From Xylanibacter muris (lineage in GTDB: Bacteria > Bacteroidota > Bacteroidia > Bacteroidales > Bacteroidaceae): a stretch of DNA of 64,000 nucleotides. The notes beneath the pieces were generated by a model. That model was not told where the DNA came from. It did not search any database and saw nothing but the letters and a program-made list of their open reading frames with translations. The stretch covers positions 62,001 through 126,000 of the forward strand of contig NZ_JABKKF010000009.1 of the NCBI RefSeq assembly GCF_013166605.1, written 5' to 3'. Shown here one piece after another: positions 1 to 10,035 of this stretch. The stretch's first letter is position 1, and every line of letters begins with the position of its first letter. Made by a program: the position numbers and the translations under genes.

Positions 1-759
1 GACGACCATGTTCTGCAAGGGATTATGTTTATTCAGCTCATCCATGATAGCTGCATTGTAGTACTTGCCGGTCTGCCAGATGATTTGCACACCGGATGTT
101 TCTACAATGTCAAGATGCTGTAAGATGCTTTCGTTAACGGTGCGTGCACCCAGACTGCCTCCGACAAACAGTATGGTCTTTTTATCAGGATTGAGCCCGA
201 AGCTCTTCACGGCGTCTTCATGAGACAGTTGCGTGTCAAGAAGAGCCTGCCGCACCGGATTGCCTGTCTTTATGATTTTATCGGCAGGAAAAAAGCGTTC
301 CATGCCATCGTATGCCACGCATATTTTTCTGACTTTCCCGGCCAGATGCTTGTTTGTCATTCCTGCGTATGAGTTCTGCTCCTGTATTATACAAGGTATT
401 CCCATTGAGCTTGCCGCATCAAGAGTGGCACCGCTGGCATAGCCGCCTACACCTACAGCTACATCGGGACGGAACTCTTTGATGGTTTTCCTTACCATCC
501 TTTTGCTTTTTATGAAGTCGAGAAGTATTCCGATGTTCTTCGGCGACCATAACGGTCTTATCAGGCCTTTTACCGGAAGGCCTATGATTTCATATCCAGA
601 ATCAGGAACGCGCTGCATTTCCATCCGTCCCAAAGCTCCGACAAATAGAATTTTTGCCTCAGGATACAGGGCTTTTATTGCATTTGCGATGGATATGGCC
701 GGAAAGATATGTCCGCCGGTACCTCCGCCACTTATCATTATTCTTAATTCCTTATCCAT
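1..759 (-). CDS. murG: MurG, UDP-GlcNAc:lipid I N-acetylglucosaminyltransferase (partial, C-terminus outside window)
   Basis: MurG transfers GlcNAc from UDP-GlcNAc to lipid I to make lipid II on the cytoplasmic face of the inner membrane. The visible 253 residues begin MDKELRIMISGGGTGGHIFP, which carries the N-terminal glycine-rich GGGTGGH loop of the family. Later come the VGVGGYASG segment, an IIQEQNS segment and FVGGSLGAR at the start of the UDP-binding half. The ATG at 757-759 is chosen because the glycine loop follows directly. The gene is the most downstream visible member of the dcw run, 108 bp after ftsW. A TAATTTTG box lies in that gap, so murG may have its own promoter. The 3' end is cut by the window edge. 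Confidence 0.95.
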   Translation of the reverse strand, partial: MDKELRIMISGGGTGGHIFPAISIANAIKALYPEAKILFVGALGRMEMQRVPDSGYEIIGLPVKGLIRPLWSPKNIGILLDFIKSKRMVRKTIKEFRPDVAVGVGGYASGATLDAASSMGIPCIIQEQNSYAGMTNKHLAGKVRKICVAYDGMERFFPADKIIKTGNPVRQALLDTQLSHEDAVKSFGLNPDKKTILFVGGSLGARTVNESILQHLDIVETSGVQIIWQTGKYYNAAIMDELNKHNPLQNMVV

Positions 760-803
760 TTCTTTATATTTTATACCGTAGGTCAAGCTGTTACGCAGTT
801 TTG

Positions 804-811
804 CAAAATTA
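804..811 (-). promoter_or_regulatory. Candidate -7 box (TAATTTTG) upstream of murG
   Basis: The minus strand reads TAATTTTG, matching the Bacteroidetes -7 consensus TAnnTTTG, 45 bp before the murG start and inside the ftsW-murG gap. It would let murG and downstream division genes be transcribed separately from mraZ. The -33 element is not clear. Confidence 0.4.
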
Positions 812-867
812 ATAATTTTATCTTGTTTCAACTAATTTTCATTCACTTTTTTAGGCGTGCTTTTCTT

Positions 868-2139
868 CTATGCTGCATATACGGCAGGATTGTCTGTCTC
901 TGTTTCCGTTTTATTGGCGCGTTTTGCTGACCTGCTTATGCTTAGTATTGCCCCGATATATGCACAATTGATGATCGTTGACGTTCCTCCTTTGCTTATA
1001 AGGGGCAGGGGCTGTCCTGTTACCGGTGCCAATCCTACTGCCACAAGCATGTTGAATGTCGCCTGCACAACAAGCAGCAAAGCAAGTCCCATTGCGAGAA
1101 ATGCCGGGAAGTTGTTTTCGCAACGGTTCGCTATCCGTGCTGTTCTAAAAAGCAGGATTACGTAGAGAAAGACGACAAATGTTGCTCCGAAAATACCCAT
1201 CTCTTCAATGATTATGGCATAGATGAAGTCAGAAAAAGCCTGTGCGAGGAAATCCCGTTCGACGGAGTTTCCCGGGCCTTTGCCAATCACATTGCTTGAT
1301 ACGATGGCTATATTGGCATGTGCGACCTGTGCGTCCTTGTCGAGGTCATATTCTTTGGGAGGCACCTCCTCCTTGTTCATGTGTTTATAGATGCGTCCTT
1401 TCCAGGTGTCGGCACGGTGGAAAACTTTTTCCATGAACCCTTTGTCTTTCTTTGTCTGTGTTTCAATGGTCTCGGTCTTGGAAAGATTCCGGTTTGTATT
1501 GTCTTCCGTGTGTCCTAATAGCATGATGAAGCTTATCCCCAGGACGGCGATAATTGTCACGACTCCCATCAGTTTTCCTATTTGTCTCATAGGAACGCGT
1601 CCTATAATCATCATAAGAAAAACTACAAAGCTTAGTAATACGGCGGTTGACAGATTCTCAACCATGATAAGAAAAACTATAGGTAAAGATATCCACAATA
1701 TGTATTTGAAGGCATTCCTGTCTGCCCCATTCTCGCCTTGCAGTGCACTTAGAATCTGTGCCTCAGCGAGTATGAGAGAACCTTTGGCTATTTCTGATGG
1801 TTGGAAAGTAAGGCTTCCGACTCCTATTACGCGCTGTGCACCGTTTATATCCTCCCCTGCAAACAGGACCCAAATCAGTGTGGCAAAGGATATTGCAAGA
1901 AGGAAAGGTGTCGTTAGCTTGAAATAGCGGCACGGGATGTTCAATATTAATACGGCGACAAAGACTCCGAAGATGATCATTCCGGAGTGCTTTATTATGG
2001 GCATGATGAAATTGTTGCTCTTGTACGTCAGTCCGCTTGATGCGCTGAAGACTTCAATTATACTGATTATGCAAAGGAAGAAGAACACCATCCATATTAC
2101 TTTGTCCCCTTTGAATATATTGCCGAGTTTTTTCTCCAT
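868..2139 (-). CDS. ftsW: FtsW, SEDS-family septal peptidoglycan glycosyltransferase
   Basis: FtsW is the division-specific SEDS polymerase that works with the class B PBP FtsI. The 423-aa protein has about ten hydrophobic segments starting at residue 17. Family signatures are visible: FQPSEIAKGSLIL, MVENLSTAVLL, and near the C-terminus VGLAPVTGQPLPLISKGGTS, the conserved SEDS motif. A long hydrophilic loop (around residues 210-280) with many Lys and Glu is the expected large periplasmic loop. It lies 69 bp downstream of murD within the dcw run. RodA is the paralogous alternative, but cluster position favours FtsW. Confidence 0.95.
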   Translation of the reverse strand: MEKKLGNIFKGDKVIWMVFFFLCIISIIEVFSASSGLTYKSNNFIMPIIKHSGMIIFGVFVAVLILNIPCRYFKLTTPFLLAISFATLIWVLFAGEDINGAQRVIGVGSLTFQPSEIAKGSLILAEAQILSALQGENGADRNAFKYILWISLPIVFLIMVENLSTAVLLSFVVFLMMIIGRVPMRQIGKLMGVVTIIAVLGISFIMLLGHTEDNTNRNLSKTETIETQTKKDKGFMEKVFHRADTWKGRIYKHMNKEEVPPKEYDLDKDAQVAHANIAIVSSNVIGKGPGNSVERDFLAQAFSDFIYAIIIEEMGIFGATFVVFLYVILLFRTARIANRCENNFPAFLAMGLALLLVVQATFNMLVAVGLAPVTGQPLPLISKGGTSTIINCAYIGAILSISRSAKRANKTETETDNPAVYAA

Positions 2140-2208
2140 TTATGTCGTCACTGTTTTTATCCTCTGTTTTGTTTAATTTGGTGATAAGGACATCTGCTTT
2201 CCCTATTC

Positions 2209-3543
2209 TCAGGCCATGCTTTTCACGATGGTTTTAAACTGTTCGCCTCTGTCTTCCATATTCTTGAACAGATCAAAACTTGCGCAGCATGGACTCAGAA
2301 GTACCGTTTCTCCGGGCTTTGCCATTTCATGGCATGCCATTACACAGTCCTTCATGGAATGGGTGTCGCGTACAGGCAGTCCGAAACTGTCGAAGAAATC
2401 ATGGAGTTTTGTATTGTCTGCTCCAAGATAAACCAGTCCGGAGCATTTTTCTTTTACAAGCTCCTTTATTTCATTATAGTCATTGCCTTTATCCTTGCCT
2501 CCTATTATAAGTATGGCTTTTGTCTTTACGCTTTCAAGTGCGTACCAGCATGCATCTACATTTGTTGCCTTGGAGTCGTTGATGTAAGTCACACCGTTTA
2601 CTTCCGCCACATGCTCGAGACGGTGTTCTACACCGGGAAAGGTGCTGAGACCCCTTTTTATGTCTTCTTTTCCAATACCCGAAATGTTGGCTGCCATGCC
2701 GGCAGCAAGACTGTTGTATATATTGTGTTTGCCTGTCAGGCTGAGGGCATCTTGCCGCATTTCGAAAAGAGCTGGCTCTTTTATCGTATACATACCGTTG
2801 TCTGTGTATCCGATGCTGCCTGTTTCCTTCTGTTCTGTGAAAGGATACCTTTTTGCTTTTATGTCATATTTGTCAAGCTCTTTCCTTATTAATGGGTCTC
2901 CGCTCCAATATATAAACGCGTCCTCCGGTGTCTGGTTTTGTGTGATGCGCATTTTTGCATCCGCATAGTTTTGCATGCAGTTGTCATATCTGTCCAGGTG
3001 GTCGGGAGTGATGTTCAGCAATATTGCGATGTTTGCCCTGAAATCATACATATTGTCAAGTTGGAATGAACTCAATTCAATTATGTAATATTCGTGTGGA
3101 TTCTTGGCAACTTGGAGGGCAAGGGAATTTCCGATGTTTCCTGCAAGTCCGACATCATATCCTGCATTCTTGAATATATGGTATATCAGTGATGTAGTGG
3201 TCGTTTTTCCGTTGCTGCCTGTAATGCATATCATCTTTGAGTCCGTATATCGTCCCGCAAACTCAATTTCACTGATTATACCTATTCCTTTGGCCGTTAT
3301 TTTCTGTATTATCGGGGCCTCTTTAGGTATTCCGGGGCTTTTGATAATCTCATCTGCGTTGAGGATTTTGTCTTCTGTATGGTGTCCCTCTTCCCATTCT
3401 ATGTTGTGGCTGTCAAGTATCTTCTTGTATTTGTCTGCAATTTCAGACATGTCAGACACAAATACGCTGAAACCTTCTTTCTGTGCAAGCACGGCTGCGC
3501 CTGCTCCGCTTTCGCCTGCTCCAAGGATTGCAATTCTTTTCAT
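2209..3543 (-). CDS. murD: MurD, UDP-N-acetylmuramoylalanine--D-glutamate ligase
   Basis: Cytoplasmic ATP-dependent ligase that adds D-Glu to UDP-MurNAc-L-Ala. Length (444 aa) is usual. The N-terminal Rossmann-like domain begins MKRIAILGAGESG. The ATP-binding P-loop GSNGKTTTT sits at residues 109-117. The Mur-ligase motifs IIELSSFQL, NITPDHLDRY and YINDSKATN follow in order, with HRLEHV before the last. It lies between mraY and ftsW with short gaps (31 and 69 bp), consistent with one transcript. Confidence 0.97.
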   Translation of the reverse strand: MKRIAILGAGESGAGAAVLAQKEGFSVFVSDMSEIADKYKKILDSHNIEWEEGHHTEDKILNADEIIKSPGIPKEAPIIQKITAKGIGIISEIEFAGRYTDSKMICITGSNGKTTTTSLIYHIFKNAGYDVGLAGNIGNSLALQVAKNPHEYYIIELSSFQLDNMYDFRANIAILLNITPDHLDRYDNCMQNYADAKMRITQNQTPEDAFIYWSGDPLIRKELDKYDIKAKRYPFTEQKETGSIGYTDNGMYTIKEPALFEMRQDALSLTGKHNIYNSLAAGMAANISGIGKEDIKRGLSTFPGVEHRLEHVAEVNGVTYINDSKATNVDACWYALESVKTKAILIIGGKDKGNDYNEIKELVKEKCSGLVYLGADNTKLHDFFDSFGLPVRDTHSMKDCVMACHEMAKPGETVLLSPCCASFDLFKNMEDRGEQFKTIVKSMA

Positions 3544-3574
3544 ATTGTTATACAGTCTTGTTTTTATATAAAGG

Positions 3575-4846
3575 TCATCTCATTTTTAATGTTATTATGG
3601 TCAATGCCGCCAGAATAATTGTTACAATCCAGAATCTTACGGTTATCTTGGACTCGTGGAACGGGTATCTTGGTGTCTTTATCAGATATTTGCAGTCAGG
3701 ATCAAGCTGGCAGTTCTGAGTCCTGAATGTATCGTGGATCGGAGTCCGTTTGAATATGCGTTGTTTGATACCGCGGCGTTTGCCTGCCTTGTAAAACCAT
3801 ACCTGCATGATCACACTGAGACTTTCAACAAAGAAAATGCCGCATAATATGGGCAGCATGAGTTCTTTATGTATGATAATGGCGCAAACGCCTATTATGC
3901 CTCCGATGGTCAGAGAGCCTGTGTCGCCCATAAATATTTGTGCAGGGTAGGCGTTGTACCACAGGAATCCTATCATTGCACCGACAAATGCAAAGATAAA
4001 TACAACAAGTTCCTGGCTTCCGGGAATATACATTATGTTGAGGTATGAGGCAAACTCAATGTGGCTTGAAACGTATGCGAAAATACCTAATGCCACGCCT
4101 ATTATTGCCGAATTTCCTGCACACATTCCGTCCATTCCGTCATTTAGGTTGGCTCCGTTTGATACTGCCGTGACAACAATGACGGTCATTATGACAAATA
4201 GTATCCATCCTGCCGCATCCTTGTATTTGCCGCAGAACGACATTATACTGCTATAGTCAAGATTGTGGCTTTTAACAAACGGTATTGTTGTCTTAAGGGA
4301 TTTTACTTGCTCGCTGTTATGCTTTATTACCAGTTCCGATGACTGCTGTTTTTTCATCACGATATTTTCTCTGATCACAGCATCGGGACTGAGATATAGG
4401 ACGATGCCCACAATAAGTCCGAGACCGACCTGTCCGATGATTTTAAATCTGCCAGGAAGTCCTTCCTTGTTGCGGCGGAATATCTTGATATAGTCATCGA
4501 GTCCTCCGATTAGTCCGAGCCAGAGTGTTGTGACGATCATCAGTATAAGATAGATGTTGCGCATCCTTCCAAGAAGAATGACAGGCACAAGTATTGCGAC
4601 GATGATTATAACGCCTCCCATTGACGGTACTCCTATTTTTTTGACGCCAAACGGGTCAATGCTTTTATCGCGCTGTGTTTCTGTGATTTGCTTGCGTTTG
4701 AGGAATTTTATGAATTTCTCGCCGAACCATGCGGATATTACAAGCGACAGAATAAGGGCAAGTAGTGACCTGAAAGAAATATAAGCCCACATGTGAGAGC
4801 CCGGAATACCGAACTGGTCGAGCACACGGAACAGATAGTACAACAT
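3575..4846 (-). CDS. mraY: MraY, phospho-MurNAc-pentapeptide transferase
   Basis: Integral membrane enzyme that moves phospho-MurNAc-pentapeptide onto undecaprenyl phosphate to make lipid I. The 423-aa length is longer than the E. coli enzyme (360 aa) because of an insertion around residues 160-210, as is usual in Bacteroidetes. Motifs seen are GVPSMGGVIII, LGLIGGLDDYIKI (aspartate pair), NDGMDGMCAG, AQIFMGDTGSL and the cytoplasmic loop RRGIKQRIFKRTPIHDTF. About ten transmembrane segments. It lies 79 bp downstream of murE and 31 bp upstream of murD. Confidence 0.97.
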   Translation of the reverse strand: MLYYLFRVLDQFGIPGSHMWAYISFRSLLALILSLVISAWFGEKFIKFLKRKQITETQRDKSIDPFGVKKIGVPSMGGVIIIVAILVPVILLGRMRNIYLILMIVTTLWLGLIGGLDDYIKIFRRNKEGLPGRFKIIGQVGLGLIVGIVLYLSPDAVIRENIVMKKQQSSELVIKHNSEQVKSLKTTIPFVKSHNLDYSSIMSFCGKYKDAAGWILFVIMTVIVVTAVSNGANLNDGMDGMCAGNSAIIGVALGIFAYVSSHIEFASYLNIMYIPGSQELVVFIFAFVGAMIGFLWYNAYPAQIFMGDTGSLTIGGIIGVCAIIIHKELMLPILCGIFFVESLSVIMQVWFYKAGKRRGIKQRIFKRTPIHDTFRTQNCQLDPDCKYLIKTPRYPFHESKITVRFWIVTIILAALTIITLKMR

Positions 4847-4925
4847 ATTTCTAAATTTTAAATATACTTATAAATGATAATACGGTTCTCTTTTGTCGGA
4901 TGATATGCCTTGCAGGCATAAGTTT

Positions 4926-6377
4926 CTATATGCCAAGGATATCTCTTACAATCTCTTTATCGTCAAAATGGTGCTTGACGCCTTTTATCTCCTGATAGTT
5001 CTCATGGCCTTTCCCCGCAATCAGAATCACATCGCCTTTTTGGGCAATCATGCAGGCCGTGCGTATTGCCTCTTTACGGTCGATGATGCTTGCCGTTTTT
5101 CTCATTTGCTGTGGGGTAAGTCCTGCAATCATGTCATTTATGATGTCCTGTGGCTCTTCGAATCTCGGATTGTCACTTGTTATTATTACTTTGTCGCTCT
5201 GTTTCACGGCCTCCTGTGCCATTAGCGGACGTTTACCTTTGTCGCGGTTGCCTCCGGCTCCGCATACTGTGATGACATTCCCTTTGCCGTCAAGAACCTC
5301 ATGTATTGCATTCAGTACGTTTTCAAGCGCGTCGGGAGTATGGGCATAGTCCACAATAACGGTGAATCCTTCATTTGCGCGTAATGGCTCCAGACGTCCG
5401 CTTACACTTTTCAGTGTGCTTAACACCAAAAGCACGTCTTCAGGCTTCTTTCCAAGCATGACGGCTGTACCGTATACTGCCAGCAGATTGCTTACATTGA
5501 ACTTGCCAATAAACTGGACTCCCACTTCCATGCCGTTTATCTCGATATACATGCCTTCGAAGTGGCATTCGATTATTTTTGCACGGAAGTCTGCCAGTGT
5601 ACGTGTGGAATAGGTCTTTACAGTGGCCTTTGTGTTCTGTACCATCACGGCTCCGTTCTTGTCGTCGGCGTTTGTTATTACGAATGCCTCCTTTGGCATA
5701 GAGTCGAAAAACGCCTTTTTTGCATCGCGATAGTTTTCAAAGGTTTTATGGTAGTCTAAATGATCGCGTGTCAGATTGGTGAAAATTCCGCCGGCAAACT
5801 TTAATCCTCCAATGCGTTTCTGGGCTATTGCATGACTTGAACATTCCATGAAGACATATTCGCATCCTTCATCCGCCATGCATTTCAGAAGCCTGTTAAG
5901 CTCGATCGGGTCAGGTGTGGTGTGGTCTGCCGGAACAGGCTTGCCCTCGATATAGTTGCATACTGTTGAGAGCAGTCCGCATCTATGTCCGAATTTACGG
6001 AACATGTTATATAATAATGTGGCTATTGTTGTCTTGCCGTTTGTGCCTGTGACCCCGATCAGTTTGAGTTTTTCCGATGGGAATCCGTAGAATGCCGTTG
6101 CTGCTTTTCCTGCAGCGTCTTCTGTAGATTCAACTTTTATATAAGTGACACCGTTTGCCGTTTTTTCAGGAAGAGTTTCGCAAAGTACGGCGGAGGCACC
6201 GAGCTCTATTGCCTTTGATATATATTGGTGTCCGTCGGTTACAGTTCCTTTTATCGCTACAAACAAATGCCCTTTGCAGATTTTTCTGGAATCGATGTTG
6301 ATTCCTGTTATTTCTATATCTGTATTGCCTTCTATGGCTAAGGCCTTGATATTTACAAGCAGTTCACACAGTTTCAT
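4926..6377 (-). CDS. murE: MurE, UDP-MurNAc-L-Ala-D-Glu--2,6-diaminopimelate ligase
   Basis: Adds the third stem residue to UDP-MurNAc-L-Ala-D-Glu. The ATP-binding loop GTNGKTT is at residues 111-117. TRDHLDYH and [14 protein letters not shown] follow. DNPR at residues 402-405 is the motif that in characterised enzymes contacts meso-diaminopimelate, so a DAP rather than lysine substrate is inferred. The ddh gene near 62.3 kb makes that DAP, which agrees. 483 aa is normal. It sits 42 bp downstream of the PBP gene and upstream of mraY. Confidence 0.96.
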   Translation of the reverse strand: MKLCELLVNIKALAIEGNTDIEITGINIDSRKICKGHLFVAIKGTVTDGHQYISKAIELGASAVLCETLPEKTANGVTYIKVESTEDAAGKAATAFYGFPSEKLKLIGVTGTNGKTTIATLLYNMFRKFGHRCGLLSTVCNYIEGKPVPADHTTPDPIELNRLLKCMADEGCEYVFMECSSHAIAQKRIGGLKFAGGIFTNLTRDHLDYHKTFENYRDAKKAFFDSMPKEAFVITNADDKNGAVMVQNTKATVKTYSTRTLADFRAKIIECHFEGMYIEINGMEVGVQFIGKFNVSNLLAVYGTAVMLGKKPEDVLLVLSTLKSVSGRLEPLRANEGFTVIVDYAHTPDALENVLNAIHEVLDGKGNVITVCGAGGNRDKGKRPLMAQEAVKQSDKVIITSDNPRFEEPQDIINDMIAGLTPQQMRKTASIIDRKEAIRTACMIAQKGDVILIAGKGHENYQEIKGVKHHFDDKEIVRDILGI

Positions 6378-6419
6378 AATGATATTTCAATTTTTTATGT
6401 TCTTACCTTAGAAATGATG

Positions 6420-8570
6420 CTATTCAAGTATTATTGTGCATAGTTGTCCTTTTATTGCCGTTTTGCCGGCCGCACAGCTTTGCTCCTTTACTTTTCCCCG
6501 GCCTTTCAGGCACACTTTCAGTCCTCTGCTCTCAAGCATATATACGGCGTCGCGTGCTCCCATGCCCGTTACGTCAGGTATGGTGTTGCCATGGTTTCTT
6601 GTGCGTGTGAGAGTCACATTCCCTGTATTCAGTGCGGCTTTTCCCCATATAGGATTTCCGTATGCATAATTGCCCTTCCATTCCGTATCGGTCTTTATTC
6701 CGAGGTTTGTGAGGACATAGTCTGCGGACATGATGTTCCCGTTTTTGACATCCGGAATCAATATGGATGATGTGTCGTGTGCTTCCTCTGCGCTTAGCTT
6801 CAGGTTTTGGGCCATGACACCTTCTGCTATATTATGGAACACTACACCACTCATTCCTCCTCCGGATGCAGGCAGGCCTGATTTCTGTATACATACTATG
6901 CAGCTGTATCTTGGAGCATCGGCAGGGAAGTATCCTGCAAAGCTGAGAAGATAGTTCGTGACACCGCTTTTATATCCTCCGGCCCCTTTGGAAATCTGTG
7001 CGGTTCCGGTTTTTCCCGCCACTTTGAATGACTTTGAGCCTGCCTTTGACCCGAGTCCCTGGCTTACAACATGTTCAAGTATTGTCTGAATGTAATCCAA
7101 TGTCTTTTTTTTGCAGATGCTTTCTTTTATCACCTCCGTAGGAAATTCCATAACAGTCTCTCCGTCCTTGACAATCTTTTTCACGAATCGTGGGCGTACC
7201 ATTTTCCCGTTGTTTGCTATTGCATTGTAGAATGTCAGTGTCGATATGGGAGGTATCTGTGTTTCGTATCCTATGCTCATCCACGGCAACGCGGTTTTGC
7301 TCCAGTTTGTATACTGTCCGTGTTTGTTTTTTTTAGGCATGCGTATGCGTGGTTTTGCAGCACCGACAAAAGGAAGGTTCAAGTCACTGGCAAGACCTGT
7401 GCGATATATTCCTTCAATGAATTTCTCAGGATTATTTCCATAGTTTTCATCTATTATCCGGCTTACTCCTATATTTGAGCTTACTTCCAATATTCGCGGC
7501 ACGGAAATGACTTGGTAGCCGCCGCGCCTCCAGTTGTGGTCTTTCATGTCACGGCCGTGCATCTTCCATATTCCGCAGCCTGTGTCTACCTTGTAGGTGG
7601 TGTCTACGATACCGTCGTCCAAAGCGACCATCAGCGATGCTGTCTTGAACACGGAACCCGGTTCCAACAGGTCGCTTACGGCATTGTTTCTTATTTCCCG
7701 GTATTCACCGTTGCTGCATCTGGTAATATTTACGATGGCCTTTATGTCTCCTGTATGTACTTCCATCAGAATGGCTACGCCTACATTGCCGTCTATAAGT
7801 TTAAGTTCGTCTATGACGGCACGTTCGGCGATATCCTGCATGTTCATGTCTATACTTGTCACTATGTCCGCACCGTCAACGGGCGGTGTGACAGGTATGT
7901 CCATATATTTGTTTAGTACTTTGCGCCTGTGCTTTATTCCCGTAGAACCTCTGAGGATGGAGTCATACGACAGTTCCAGGCCGCATCTTGCCGTATCCTT
8001 GGAATTGAACATGTCGCCGATGGTGCGTTGTGCCAATGAGCCGAATGGCCTGCGCCTTGCGTTTTTCTTTTCCTCGCAATGGAATCCGCCTTTGTAAGGT
8101 GAGAGACAAAAGACAGGCAGTTGCTTTACTTTTGTATAGGTATTGTAGTCTATCAGATATGGCCATACAGGCCAGTTCTGTGACATCTTCTTGCGTCCTT
8201 TCTCAAGGTGGCGCTTAAAGTCTCCGGCAGACTTTTCCGGGAAGATCTTATGCAATCCGTCGCAAATCAGGTCGATATTGGCACACCACATAGAATCTTT
8301 TTCTTTGCCTCCGACTTTGAAATCCATGAATATTTTAAATTCAGGTATACTGCTTGCCATCAGTTTTCCGTTACAGCTGAGAATATTGCCGCGGTTTGGA
8401 TATGTGTTCACGCTGTCTCGTTTAAGTCTTGAGGCAACTTCAGTCCAGTAGTCTTTTTTAGCTGTCATGATATACAGAGCCTTGCCTATCACAGCCATAC
8501 CGATGAAAGTCAGTATTACTGCAATCACCAAAAAACGCGGCATTACTTTATTGTTGTTGAATTTGCTCAT
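6420..8570 (-). CDS. ftsI: FtsI/PBP3-type class B penicillin-binding protein with C-terminal PASTA domain
   Basis: Septal transpeptidase that crosslinks peptidoglycan. One N-terminal transmembrane anchor (about residues 12-33) precedes a dimerisation domain and a transpeptidase domain. All three catalytic motifs are present: SVFK with nucleophile Ser306, SSN at 364-366 and KTG with Lys520. The C-terminal residues from about 655 (IPDVTGMGARDAVYMLESRG) form a PASTA-like unit, as in many Bacteroidetes FtsI proteins and unlike E. coli FtsI. 716 aa. Its start overlaps the stop of the upstream ftsL-like gene by 4 bp (ATGA), so translation is probably coupled. Confidence 0.95.
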   Translation of the reverse strand: MSKFNNNKVMPRFLVIAVILTFIGMAVIGKALYIMTAKKDYWTEVASRLKRDSVNTYPNRGNILSCNGKLMASSIPEFKIFMDFKVGGKEKDSMWCANIDLICDGLHKIFPEKSAGDFKRHLEKGRKKMSQNWPVWPYLIDYNTYTKVKQLPVFCLSPYKGGFHCEEKKNARRRPFGSLAQRTIGDMFNSKDTARCGLELSYDSILRGSTGIKHRRKVLNKYMDIPVTPPVDGADIVTSIDMNMQDIAERAVIDELKLIDGNVGVAILMEVHTGDIKAIVNITRCSNGEYREIRNNAVSDLLEPGSVFKTASLMVALDDGIVDTTYKVDTGCGIWKMHGRDMKDHNWRRGGYQVISVPRILEVSSNIGVSRIIDENYGNNPEKFIEGIYRTGLASDLNLPFVGAAKPRIRMPKKNKHGQYTNWSKTALPWMSIGYETQIPPISTLTFYNAIANNGKMVRPRFVKKIVKDGETVMEFPTEVIKESICKKKTLDYIQTILEHVVSQGLGSKAGSKSFKVAGKTGTAQISKGAGGYKSGVTNYLLSFAGYFPADAPRYSCIVCIQKSGLPASGGGMSGVVFHNIAEGVMAQNLKLSAEEAHDTSSILIPDVKNGNIMSADYVLTNLGIKTDTEWKGNYAYGNPIWGKAALNTGNVTLTRTRNHGNTIPDVTGMGARDAVYMLESRGLKVCLKGRGKVKEQSCAAGKTAIKGQLCTIILE

Positions 8571-9091
8571 TTCTCCGGTATGTTAATAATATAAGGTGGC
8601 TGGTCTGATATATGTATCGTGCTGTCTTTGTTTGCTTTTAATTTTTCAAGAATCTTGCTTTCCCTGCACTTTTCTGTCAGTGAGCTTGAACATGACAAGG
8701 CCTTGTATTTGGCGTCTTTCAGTTCTTTTTCCATTTTATCCATTATGATTATGTCCTGTTGGCACTGGTATCTGAAAGCCACGTATGTCAGTGTAAAGGC
8801 GGCAATCAGCAGTATAAGCCACAGCTGACTTCTTATAAACTTTGCATTTAGGATTTCACCTCCGATAATCTCCTTCAGTGAAAGCGATGTGGACGGTCTT
8901 GTATCTTCCTCGCGTGCATTCTCGTTTATACGTTGTATGGCAAGATCTAATTGTTTTTCCTCTTCGGTATATTCTCTCCCTTCATTGCTTTCCCTTGTAA
9001 CGCCATTTGCCGTATTTGTTTTTGATATACAGCTGTCGTTGTCCGCTGTGTCATTCGGTGCCGTATGGTAAGTTTGCTTTTCTTTAGGCAT
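8567..9091 (-). CDS. FtsL-like small bitopic division protein
   Basis: 174-aa protein between rsmH and ftsI, the usual place of ftsL. It has a long charged cytoplasmic N-terminus (about 90 residues, rich in Glu, Asn and Thr), a single transmembrane segment (about 95-113, WLILLIAAFTLTYVAF) and a periplasmic tail of heptad-like sequence (MDKMEKELKDAKYKAL...). This is the FtsL topology, but the sequence is poorly conserved, so the call rests on position and topology. The long cytoplasmic extension is typical of Bacteroidetes versions. It overlaps ftsI by 4 bp. Confidence 0.8.
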   Translation of the reverse strand: MPKEKQTYHTAPNDTADNDSCISKTNTANGVTRESNEGREYTEEEKQLDLAIQRINENAREEDTRPSTSLSLKEIIGGEILNAKFIRSQLWLILLIAAFTLTYVAFRYQCQQDIIIMDKMEKELKDAKYKALSCSSSLTEKCRESKILEKLKANKDSTIHISDQPPYIINIPEK

Positions 9092-9117
9092 GTTTCTTCC
9101 TCCTGTCCGTTCTTATT

Positions 9118-10035
9118 TCATATTTTTTCTGCAATCCTTAGTTTCGCGCTTCTGCTTCTTGGGTTTTTCAGCTGTTCGTTTTCGTCAGGTATTATGACTT
9201 TATTGTTTATCAGCCTGTATGGTGTTTCCGCCCTTCCGAAAAAGTCTTTTGTCAATACCCCCTCTGTATTCCCCGTTTTCATTATGTTCTTTACAATTCT
9301 GTCCTCGATGGAATGGTATGTTATGACAGAAAGTCTTCCTCCAGGAGCAAGCAACTGTGTGGCTCCGTACAGCATCTCTTTCAGAGCGTCCATTTCATGG
9401 TTCACTTCCATTCTCAGTGCCTGAAAAAGCTTTGCCATGTCTTTTTTTTGTCTTTCACGTGGAAACAGGCTCTCGACGGCCTTTATGAAATCCCCTGTGG
9501 TTGAAATGGTCCTGACATTTCTGGCTTTTATTATCGCGGCTGATATCTTTCTGGAATTTTTCAGTTCACCGAACAGAAAGAACATGTTTGCAAGTCTGTC
9601 CTCGTCGTATGTGTTCAGTATTTCAGCGGCGGTTGTCCCGGAACGTGTGTTCATCCTCATGTCTATGGGTGAGTCGAACCTGAAGGAGAATCCTCTTGTC
9701 TGATCGTCAAAATGATGGCTCGACACGCCTAAATCGGCCAATAACCCGTCTATATGTTCGACATTATAATACTGCATCCAGTTCTTTATATATCTGAAGT
9801 TGCTTCTTACAAAAGTAAAACGGCCGGAATACTCGTCCTTTATGTTTTTCTCCGCATCGGCATCCTGGTCGAAACTATACAGATGGGATGTCTTGTCTGT
9901 CCTTCTGAGTATCTCGTAGGTATGTCCGCCGCCTCCGAATGTCACGTCTACGTATATGCCTCCCTGTTTTATATTTAGTCCGTCGATACTTTCATTTAAA
10001 AGCACGGGAACGTGGTATGTTTCTGTTGTTGTCAT
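9118..10035 (-). CDS. rsmH: RsmH (MraW), 16S rRNA (cytosine(1402)-N(4))-methyltransferase
   Basis: SAM-dependent methyltransferase that makes the N4-methyl group of m4Cm1402 in the ribosomal P site. The start MTTTETYHVPVLLNESIDGL is typical. YVDVTFGGGGHT is the SAM-binding motif I, followed by DGLLADLGVSSHHFDD and RGFSFRFDSPIDMRMN. The C-terminal NPRSRSAKLRIAEK is the family signature. 305 aa is normal. The start overlaps the mraZ stop by 4 bp. Confidence 0.97.
   Translation of the reverse strand: MTTTETYHVPVLLNESIDGLNIKQGGIYVDVTFGGGGHTYEILRRTDKTSHLYSFDQDADAEKNIKDEYSGRFTFVRSNFRYIKNWMQYYNVEHIDGLLADLGVSSHHFDDQTRGFSFRFDSPIDMRMNTRSGTTAAEILNTYDEDRLANMFFLFGELKNSRKISAAIIKARNVRTISTTGDFIKAVESLFPRERQKKDMAKLFQALRMEVNHEMDALKEMLYGATQLLAPGGRLSVITYHSIEDRIVKNIMKTGNTEGVLTKDFFGRAETPYRLINNKVIIPDENEQLKNPRSRSAKLRIAEKI

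Noticed and set aside
1391..1927. 178-aa plus-strand ORF opposite ftsW
   Set aside because: Antisense to a clear SEDS gene; composition reflects the reverse of hydrophobic codons.
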